Part shown: positions 28,001 through 35,400 of the stretch, piece by piece | Position numbering within the stretch: the stretch's first letter is position 1 | Layout: the number at the start of each line of letters is the position of its first letter | Assembly: GCF_002900965.1 (NCBI RefSeq) | Contig: NZ_PJOM01000003.1 | Span: 62,001 to 126,000, forward strand | From: Pseudotabrizicola formosa | Lineage (GTDB): Bacteria; Pseudomonadota; Alphaproteobacteria; Rhodobacterales; Rhodobacteraceae | Length of the DNA: 64,000 nucleotides | Reading direction: 5' to 3' | Translations under genes and position numbers: made by a program | The notes under the pieces: model-generated | Database searches by the model: none | Told to the model about the DNA's origin: nothing | Seen by the model: only the letters and a program-made list of their open reading frames with translations

Positions 28001-31000
28001 GGGTGGTGCGGGTGCGCGCGGGCGATGCCTTTGCCCGCGACGCACAGGGCGATTACCGCCTGTCGCCGGAACGCGGCCGCGAAGGCTATGACAGCCTGAT
28101 CCGCGATCTGGTGGCGCGCGGGCTGGCCCCGTCCCGCATCCTGCATGGCTGGCTGGTGACGGGCCGCGAAACCTTCCGTCCCGGCTCCAGTTTCCTGCAC
28201 CGCAACATCGAACAGGGCTTTTACGCCCTGATGTTCCTCTGCCAGGCGCTGACGGAGGAAAACCTGCCCCGGCCGATCCGCCTGACGGTGCTGACCACCG
28301 GGGCGGCACAGGTGAAGGGCGAGGCCCTGGCCTATCCCGAAAAAGCCATGGTGCTTGGCCCCGCCCGCGTCATCCCGCGCGAACTGCCGGGGGTGCTGGT
28401 CGGCCTGCTGGATCTTGGCCCCGGCGATGCGGCAGATGTGGTGCTGGAAGAGGTGCTGTCCGATCAGCCCGCCATAGCCGCGTGGCGCAAGGGGCGCCGC
28501 TACGAAACCGGCGTCAGGGCGGTGCCCTTGCCCGAGGCCGGGGTTGATCTGCCGCAGGGCGCGCATGTCCTGATCACCGGCGGCTTTGGCGGCATCGGCC
28601 TGACCGTGGCCGAAACCCTGATCCGGCGCTTTGGCGTCAGGATCACCCTTGTCGCACGGCGCGCGCTGCCCGACCGAGCCACCTGGCCGGCGCTGCTTGC
28701 CAGGGTCGCCCCGGGTGATCCGCTGGCGCGGCGCATCCTCGCCCTGCAACGGCTTGAAGCCCTGGGCGCTCAGGTGCTGGTCGCCCAGGCCGATGTGGCC
28801 AATCTCGATGAGATGCGGGCGGCAAGGCAAGCGGGTGAGGCGCGCTTTGGCCCGGTCCATGCGGTGATCCATGCGGCGGGCGTGGTCGATGACGGCCCCA
28901 TGATGCTCAAGACCACCGCCGAGGTCGAAGAGGTCTTTGCCCCCAAGCTGCACGGAACCCAGGTGCTGGACCGCCTGTTCCCCGATGGCTCCATCGCCCT
29001 CTTGGTGCTGTTTTCCTCCACCTCCACCATCACCGGGCCTGCGGGGCAGATCGACTATGTGGCGGCGAATGAATATCTCAACGCCTATGCCAAACACCGG
29101 ACGGGCGGCAAGACCCGCGTCATCGCGCTGAACTGGGGCATCTGGCAGGGTGTCGGCATGGCCGCCGAGGCGCTCGCCGACCGCACCGGCACGCCCGACT
29201 CGCCGCGTGTGCCGATCAAGGCGCATTTGCTGGATGAGGCCGGGTTCGACCGCCACGGCAACCGGGTGTTTCACGCAACCTACGGGCTTGACCGCTGGGT
29301 GCTGGATCAGCACCGCCTCAAGGGGGGCACCGCCTTGATCCCCGGCACCGGCTATCTGGAACTGCTGGCCGAGGCATGGGCGGAGCAGGGCGAGACCGAC
29401 GCTTTCGAAATCCGCGATCTGACCTTCTTTCGCGCGCTCGATATCGGCGACACCCCCCGCCCGGTGCGGGCGCGGCTGCGCCGCAGTGACGAAGGCTACA
29501 CGGTTGATGTCCAGTCTGCCTTGCCGGTCAAGGGCCGGACAGGCTGGCTGCAGCATGCCTCTGCCCGCCTCCTGCCCTTGGCCGAGGCTGCCCCTCGCCT
29601 CGATGTGGCCGCCCTTGCGGCCCGGTTGCCAAGGCCAGAGCTGGGGACGGGCCTGCCCAGCCCGCAAGAGGCGCATCTGGACTTTGGCCCGCGCTGGCGG
29701 GTGCTGACCTCCCGCACCATCGGCCGCGGCGAGGGGTTGGCGCATCTGGCCTTGCCCGATCCTTACCGGGCAGAGCCGGATCAGGGCTGGCACATCCACC
29801 CCGCCCTGATGGATCTGGCCACCGGCTGGGCCATGGGGCTGATCGACGGCTACCGTCCCGATCACCTCTGGGTGCCGGTCTCTTACAGCCGCGTCCGGGT
29901 CTATCGCCCGCTGCCCGCCCGTATTGTCAGCCATGTGCGCAACGCCGGGGCCAATCTGGCCGCGCGCGGAACGGCGGTGTTTGACGTGACGCTGGCGACG
30001 CCCGAAGGCGAGGTCTGCATCGAGGTGCAGGGCTTCACCATCCACCGGCTGGACGGCGGCCTGCGGCAGACGCCGCCCGACCCGCGCAGCCTTGAGCTTG
30101 ACGACCCGCAGCCCCGCGCCACGTCGCCCGCCGAAGACCGGCTGCTGCACGCCTTTTCGCAAGGCATCCGCCCGGCAGAAGGGGCCGAGGCTTTTGGTCG
30201 CGCGGTGGCGCTGGGCCACAGCCAGATCATCGTGTCCTCGCTCGACCTGGCCGCGCTGATCCGCGCCGCCGAGGTGCCAGACACGGCACCGACCGAAACC
30301 TCCCGTTTCGACCGCCCCGATCTGGACAGCGATTACGTTGAACCGCGCGGCGATATCGAACGCACCCTTGCAGGCTTCTGGCAGGATCTGCTGGGGGTGG
30401 CGCGGGTCGGTACCGGCGACAGTTTCTTTGACCTTGGCGGCCACAGCCTCATCGCGGTGCGGCTGTTTGCGATGATCAAGAAGGCCTATCGCACCGATTT
30501 CCCGATTTCGGTGCTGTTCGAGGCCCCCACCATCGCCGCCTGCGCCGCGCTGATCGAGGCGCAGATCGGCCCGCAGGAAGATCGGTCCACGCCCAGTGCA
30601 ACCCCCGGTGCCGGGCCCGCGCCGCGCCGCTTTACCCATATCGTGCCCATGCACAAGGGCGAGGCGCGCGCCGGGGGCGGGGCAAAGACACCCTTCTTCC
30701 TTGTCGCGGGCATGTTCGGCAATGTGCTGAACCTGCGCCATCTGGCGCAGCTTCTGGGCGGCGACCGGCCGTTCTATGGCTTGCAGGCCCGGGGACTTTA
30801 CGGTGAGGCGCAGCCGCATACCGATTTTGTCAGCGCCGCGCGCGACTACATCGCCGAAATGCGGCAGGTGCAACCCACCGGCCCCTACCTGCTGGGCGGG
30901 TTTTCAGGGGGCGGGCTGATCGCCTGGGAAATCGCCCGCCAGCTGGAAGCCTCGGGCGATCAGGTGCCGCTGCTGGTGCTGCTCGACACGCCGCTGCCGC

Positions 31001-31476
31001 TGCGCCCCGCCCTGAGCAAGCTGGACAGGCTGATCATCCGGCTGGCCGAGCTGCGGGCCGAAGGGCCTGCCTTCCTGGGCCGCTGGTGGCGCGAAAAACA
31101 GGCGTGGAAACAGGCGCAGCGCGCGGGGTCCAGCGACGAAGCCGCCCTGCACAATGGTGCCATCGAGGCCGCGTTCCGCGCCGCGCTGCCGCTCTATCAC
31201 ATGGCCCCGCGTCAGGGGGCCGTGGCCTTGTTCCGTCCACCGCTTGACAGGCGCTGGCAGGTGACCGGCGGGCGTTGGGTCAGTGCGGCGCGGGAATTTG
31301 TCCTGCCCGACAACGACCTTGCGCAATTCGCCCCGGCGCTGCAGGTGATCGAGGTGCCGGGCGATCATGACAGCATGGTGCTGGAACCGAATGTGCGCGT
31401 CCTCTCCGCCCGCCTGCGCGCCCTGATAGAGGCCGCCGAAACCACCGCCCCCGTTCTGGCGCAGGCGGCGGAATAA
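25030..31476 (+). CDS. Type I modular polyketide synthase (KS-AT-KR-DH-ACP-TE)
   Basis: The protein has 2148 residues. KS (about 12-440) has Cys186 in TACSTS, His322 in HGTGT and His362 in NIGH, so it can condense. AT (about 545-850) has Ser633 in GHSMGE and IAAHSAMLDPI in the substrate-selecting region, which is neither clear malonyl (HAFH) nor clear methylmalonyl (YASH). KR (about 1175-1375) has TGGFGGIG with Ser1330 and Tyr1343. DH (about 1420-1690) has His1428 and Asp1595. ACP has Ser1806 in GGHSL. TE has Ser1959 in GFSGG and His2113. KR before DH is reversed relative to the usual DH-KR order. It would extend one starter by one ketide, reduce, dehydrate and release it. The ATG at 25030 is used; the TTG at 25006 is less likely. 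The stop is 1 base before the GT2 start. Confidence 0.95.
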   Translation: MPERPSPADLSDTDIAIVGMAAHLPGAEDIGTYWRNLRAGVGAIRVLDEAALLAAGESAARMARPNYVAAAAVLDRFEQFDAEFFGFSPKEAAILDPQHRQFLEVAWEALENAGHPPESFPGPIGVWAGCGMGSYFYFNLCSHRDLVEETGLFLLRHTGNDKDFLATRVSHILDLKGPSISVQTACSTSLVAVHYAAQALLNGECDMALAGGVTIELPHARGYLYTEGEILSPDGQCHAFDHRAEGTVFGSGAGCVVLRRAKEALRDGDHIWAILKGSAVNNDGAGKAGYLAPSVDGQARCIAEAQAVAGVTADSVSYVECHGTGTYLGDPIEVAALTAAFRETTDAVGTCRIGSVKTNIGHLDTAAGVASLIKVALALHHRELPPSLGYEAPNPAIDFETSPFRVNDRLTAWDAPILRAGVNSLGVGGTNAHAVLEQAPPRPASGQSDWPFQPLVLSARSKAALDAASTRLATHLRANPGQPLADVAFTLKDGRRGFDKRRVLVASSHAEAADLLETNDPRRVFTHDHLGDDPQVIFMFPGGGAQYAGMARDLYETEPVFADWMDRGLAVLEPRLDYDIRALWLPAKGAEPAADAALKRPSVQLPLIMITEYALAKLFESWGVTPTALVGHSMGENTAAALAGVMSFEDCIGLVHLRGTLFDTIAPGGMLSVPLSEPELRKALDDAGHFQSDTIPGVAKGAPLVQAPLATGLAPASTSPLDIASVNAPDLCVVSGPDSALADLAARLTAQGIETRRIAIDIAAHSAMLDPILAQFGDYLRSIRLSPPTLPILSNRTGRELTPQQATDPDYWVQHLRGTVNFRACMEWLKAEPARVYMEMGPGRALSSLAQANGVPSGQVIPALRHPDHPMADDAWHMVTLARLWACGVAVDWGQIWGDAPRQRVPLPGYAFQRKPYFIAPAEGQAAATEAPPARIADLANWGYMPHWHPKAAGFDLDDLSLTPPETWLIFLDDTGLCATVADRLVQAGHRVVRVRAGDAFARDAQGDYRLSPERGREGYDSLIRDLVARGLAPSRILHGWLVTGRETFRPGSSFLHRNIEQGFYALMFLCQALTEENLPRPIRLTVLTTGAAQVKGEALAYPEKAMVLGPARVIPRELPGVLVGLLDLGPGDAADVVLEEVLSDQPAIAAWRKGRRYETGVRAVPLPEAGVDLPQGAHVLITGGFGGIGLTVAETLIRRFGVRITLVARRALPDRATWPALLARVAPGDPLARRILALQRLEALGAQVLVAQADVANLDEMRAARQAGEARFGPVHAVIHAAGVVDDGPMMLKTTAEVEEVFAPKLHGTQVLDRLFPDGSIALLVLFSSTSTITGPAGQIDYVAANEYLNAYAKHRTGGKTRVIALNWGIWQGVGMAAEALADRTGTPDSPRVPIKAHLLDEAGFDRHGNRVFHATYGLDRWVLDQHRLKGGTALIPGTGYLELLAEAWAEQGETDAFEIRDLTFFRALDIGDTPRPVRARLRRSDEGYTVDVQSALPVKGRTGWLQHASARLLPLAEAAPRLDVAALAARLPRPELGTGLPSPQEAHLDFGPRWRVLTSRTIGRGEGLAHLALPDPYRAEPDQGWHIHPALMDLATGWAMGLIDGYRPDHLWVPVSYSRVRVYRPLPARIVSHVRNAGANLAARGTAVFDVTLATPEGEVCIEVQGFTIHRLDGGLRQTPPDPRSLELDDPQPRATSPAEDRLLHAFSQGIRPAEGAEAFGRAVALGHSQIIVSSLDLAALIRAAEVPDTAPTETSRFDRPDLDSDYVEPRGDIERTLAGFWQDLLGVARVGTGDSFFDLGGHSLIAVRLFAMIKKAYRTDFPISVLFEAPTIAACAALIEAQIGPQEDRSTPSATPGAGPAPRRFTHIVPMHKGEARAGGGAKTPFFLVAGMFGNVLNLRHLAQLLGGDRPFYGLQARGLYGEAQPHTDFVSAARDYIAEMRQVQPTGPYLLGGFSGGGLIAWEIARQLEASGDQVPLLVLLDTPLPLRPALSKLDRLIIRLAELRAEGPAFLGRWWREKQAWKQAQRAGSSDEAALHNGAIEAAFRAALPLYHMAPRQGAVALFRPPLDRRWQVTGGRWVSAAREFVLPDNDLAQFAPALQVIEVPGDHDSMVLEPNVRVLSARLRALIEAAETTAPVLAQAAE

Positions 31477-31477
31477 C

Positions 31478-32476
31478 ATGGCCAGCGTGCTGACAGTGAT
31501 CCTGAACTGGCGGACGGCAGAGATGACCCTGCGCTCTGCCACCGCCGCGCTGCAGGCGATGCAGGGCATCGATGGCGCGCTGGTCATCGTTGACAACGAC
31601 TCCGGCGACGGCAGTTTCGAGCGCCTGACCGCCGAGGTGGCGGCGCGCGGCTGGGATCAGGGCCCGCATGGCGTGCGGGTGCTGCAATCGGGGCGCAATG
31701 GTGGCTTTGGCGCGGGCAACAATTTTGGCATCCGCGCCGGTCTGCCTGCAGGGCAACGCCCGGATTATGTCTACCTGCTCAACTCCGACGCCTTTCCCGA
31801 ACCGGGTGCCATCCGCGCCCTGCTGGCGCATCTGGAAACCCATCCCGCCACCGGCTTTGCCGGCAGCCATATCTGTGGCGAGGATGGTGCGCCGCATCAC
31901 ACCGCCTTCCGCTTTCCCTCCATCGCGGGCGAGTTTGAACAGGCCGCCCGTCTGGGCCCGATCACCCGCCTGCTGCGCGGGTCTGTGGTGGCTCCGCCCT
32001 TGCCGGTGGCATCCGGCCGGGTGGATTGGCTGGCCGGGGCCAGCCTGATGATGCGGCATAGGGTGCTGGACCGTATCGGCCTGTTTGACGAGACCTTCTT
32101 TTTGTATTTCGAGGAAACCGACCTCTGCCTGCGGGCCGCACGGGCCGGGTTTCCCACCGATTACGTTCTGGAAAGCCGGGTGGCCCATGTCGGATCGGTG
32201 TCGACCGGCATGAAGACCTGGCAGCGCATCCCGCGCTTCTGGCTCGAGTCGCGGATGTATTACTATACCAAGTCGCATGGCCGCGCCTATGCGCTGGCGG
32301 CGACGGCGGCGCATGTGGCGGGCGGGCTGATCTGGCGGTTGCGGGCGCTGGTCCAGCGCAGGCCGGTGCTCGATCCGCCGCATTACCTGCGCGACATGAC
32401 GGCCCATGCCATGCACTGGGCAATGTCCGGCTTCCGGCCGGTGACCAAGACCGCTGCGGCGGCAAGGAGAGTCTGA
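31478..32476 (+). CDS. Family-2 glycosyltransferase (rhamnosyltransferase-like)
   Basis: The protein of 332 residues has a GT-A fold: VLTVILNWRTAEMTLRSA, VIVDNDSGDGS, GGFGAGNNFGIRAG and the DxD motif LLNSDAFPEPG, then WLAGASLMMRH and DETFFLYFEETDLCLRA. This matches dTDP-rhamnose-type transferases of the GT2 family. The gene is wedged between the PKS (1 base) and the NRPS gene (TGATG overlap), so all three are almost certainly one transcript. The placement suggests that it glycosylates the PKS/NRPS product or attaches it to the local polysaccharide. Confidence 0.92.
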   Translation: MASVLTVILNWRTAEMTLRSATAALQAMQGIDGALVIVDNDSGDGSFERLTAEVAARGWDQGPHGVRVLQSGRNGGFGAGNNFGIRAGLPAGQRPDYVYLLNSDAFPEPGAIRALLAHLETHPATGFAGSHICGEDGAPHHTAFRFPSIAGEFEQAARLGPITRLLRGSVVAPPLPVASGRVDWLAGASLMMRHRVLDRIGLFDETFFLYFEETDLCLRAARAGFPTDYVLESRVAHVGSVSTGMKTWQRIPRFWLESRMYYYTKSHGRAYALAATAAHVAGGLIWRLRALVQRRPVLDPPHYLRDMTAHAMHWAMSGFRPVTKTAAAARRV

Positions 32477-35400
32477 TGGGTCTGACAGCGCTTCTGATCG
32501 GCAATGAAAGCCTGACGCAGGCCTGCGGTGCCGCATGGCTGGCGCGCGGGCACCGGCTGGCGGCGGTGGTGACGCGCCAGCCAGACCTGCGCGCCTGGGC
32601 CATGGCGCAGGGCCTGCGGGTGGAACCCCCCGGGGCGGGGCTGGACCAGCGGCTGGCAGGGCTGACCTGCGACTGGCTCTTGTCGGTCGCCAACCTGTCA
32701 CTGGTGCCAGCGGCGGTGCGGGCCATGGCCACGCAAGGCGCGGTGAATTTTCATGACGGACCCTTGCCGCGCTATGCCGGCCTCAATGCCCCGGTCTGGG
32801 CGCTGCTGGCGGGCGAACGGCAGCATGGCATCACCTGGCACCTGATGACCGATGGCGTCGATCAGGGCGACATTCTGGAGCAGCGCCTGTTTGACCTGCA
32901 CCCGGCAGAAACCGCGCTGACCCTGAACTCCCGCTGTTTCGAGGCGGGCCTCGACAGCTTTCCGGCGCTGATGGCCCAGCTGGAAACCGGGCTGCGCCCG
33001 GTGCCGCAGGATTTTACCCAGCGGCAGGTCTTTGCCCGCGCCGACAGGCCCGCCGCCTTTGGGCATCTGGATTTTTCGCACCCTGCCGAAGCCGTCGCGC
33101 GCAGGGTGCGGGCGCTGGACCATGGCCGCAGCTGGAACCCTCTGACCACGGCCAAGATCGCCAGCACCTTTGGGGTGCTGAACGTGGGGGCGGCAGATGT
33201 GGTGCAGGGTGCGGGCGCGCCAGGCGCGGTGCTGTCCAGCTCTCCCCAAGGGGTGGTGGTGGCTTGTGCGCAGGGCGCAGTCCGGTTGCACCGGCTCAGT
33301 TGCCAGAGGCGCGGATTGCCGGTCTGCCCGTCCACGGTGACCGATATGTCCCCGCCGCCCGATGCAGAGGCGCTGACGGCGGCGCTTGCGGCTCTGGTGC
33401 CGTTCGAGCCTGCGATCCGCAAGCGGCTGGCGACGCTGTCGCCACTGGTGGTGGCAGGCGCTGGCGCTGGCACGGGCGCGGCTCAGGGCGCGGGGGACGG
33501 CTGGCTGCGGCTGGCGGTGGCAGGCGACGCCGCCACGCTGGCGGTGGCCATGGCGCGGGTATCGGGACAGGCCAGCCCCGATGTGGCGCTTTCGGTCGCG
33601 CCGGGCCTGGCGGGCTACAGCAGCGGCTGGGTGCCGGTGCGGGTGGCAACAGATGGGACGGTCGCTGCCGCGCGGGCGGTTGTATTGGCCGAACGCGCAC
33701 CGGGTTTCGCGCTCGACCTGATGACGCGCGATGCCGCGCTCTCCGGTCTGGCGATGCCGCAGGTGGCGGTGTCTCTGCACGGCGCGCCGGTGGCGGGCAG
33801 TGTGATCACACTCTCCGACGGTGCGCTGCAGGCCGATCTGTCACAGCTGTCTGAGGCCGAGGCGCGGGCGCTGGCCGAGCGTCTGTCCTTTGTCATCGGG
33901 GCCGCCACAGAGGCCGCGCGCGTCGCCGATCTGCCCATTCTATCTGCGCACGAACGGCGTGCTGTTTTATCCGACGTGAACCATACGTTTGCCATACGTG
34001 AAACATACTGTGTGCATCAGGCCTTCGAGGCGCAGGCGCAGCGCACACCCGATGCCCCGGCGATCAGTTTTGAAGCGCTGGACCTGACCTATGCCCAGCT
34101 GAACGCGCGGGCCAATCGGGTGGCCAATGTGCTGCGCGATATGGGCGTGGGGCCGGGGGTGCTGGTCGGCCTGCACCTGCGCCGCAGCGCTGATATGCTG
34201 GTGGGCGCGCTGGCCATTCTGAAGGCCGGAGGGGCCTATGTGCCGATGGACCCGGCCTATCCCGCTGAAAGAACAGCACTTTTCATCGAAGATTCCGCCT
34301 GCCCGGTGATCGTGACCAGCAGTCATCTGGCAGGCGCGCTGCCGAAACAACTGGCGGCGCTGTGTCTGGACAGCGATGAACGGATCGCCGGGGCCTCTGA
34401 CGCAAACCCCACATCTGGTGTCACGCCGGGCGATCTGGCCTATATGATCTATACATCCGGCTCCACCGGACGTCCGAAGGGCGTGATGGTCGAACATCGG
34501 AATGTTGTGAACTTTTTCAAAGGGATGGACAATCGTATCGGCACCGATCCGGGCGTGTGGCTGGCCGTCACCTCCATGTCCTTCGACATCTCGGTGCTAG
34601 AGCTGTTCTGGACCCTGGCCCGTGGCTTCAAGGTGGTGATCTCATCCGATGAAAACCGGACACTGATGTCTTCCGGGCGGATCAGATCCGAAAAAAATAT
34701 ATATTTTTCATTGTATTACTGGGGCAATGATGATGGGGCTGGCGCCAGTAAATACCAGCTGCTGCTGGACGGGGCACGGTTTGCCGATGCCCATGGCTTT
34801 GTCGCGGTCTGGACGCCGGAACGACATTTCCACGCCTTTGGCGGGCCCTACCCGAACCCGTCCGTCACCGGCGCTGCGGTGGCGGCGGTCACCAGAAACA
34901 TCGGCGTGCGGGCCGGGTCTTGCGTGGTGCCATTGCATCATCCCGCGCGGATTGCCGAGGAATGGGCGGTGATCGACAACCTGACAAATGGCAAGGCGGG
35001 CATGGCGATTGCCAGCGGCTGGCAGCCGGAAGACTTTGTGCTGCGCCCGGAAAACACGCCTCCAAACAACAAGTTAGCAATGTACGCCGCTGCCGATCAG
35101 GTCCGCCGTCTGTGGCGTGGTGAGGCGGTGGATTTCCCCAAGGCGGATGGAACGATGGTCCCGGTCGTCACTCAACCCCGCCCTGTGTCGCGCGAATTGC
35201 CCCTGTGGGTGACCACCGCAGGCAACCCCGCCACCTGGCGCGAGGCGGGCGAGATGGGGGCGAATGTGCTGACGCACCTGCTGGGCCAATCACTGGAAGA
35301 GGTTGCAGGCAAGATCCGCCTCTACCGCGAGGCGCGCGCCAAGGCCGGGCATGACCCCGACAGCGGTGTGGTCACCCTGATGCTGCATACCTATCTCGGA

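Noticed and set aside
27385-30873. A 1162-codon open frame on the minus strand inside the PKS gene
   Set aside because: It lies wholly antisense to a PKS with intact catalytic motifs; its residues are His/Gln/Arg-rich with no domain signatures, which is typical of shadows in GC-rich DNA.
25030-31476. A PfaA-type PUFA synthase, because of the KR-DH order
   Set aside because: There is one ACP, not a tandem array, plus a C-terminal TE, and no PfaB/C/D-like genes nearby.
32476-33350. Reading the NRPS N-terminus as a free methionyl-tRNA formyltransferase (fmt)
   Set aside because: The domain is fused in frame to the A and PCP domains, and the tRNA-binding C-terminal domain is not evident, so it fits a LgrA-type NRPS formylation domain.
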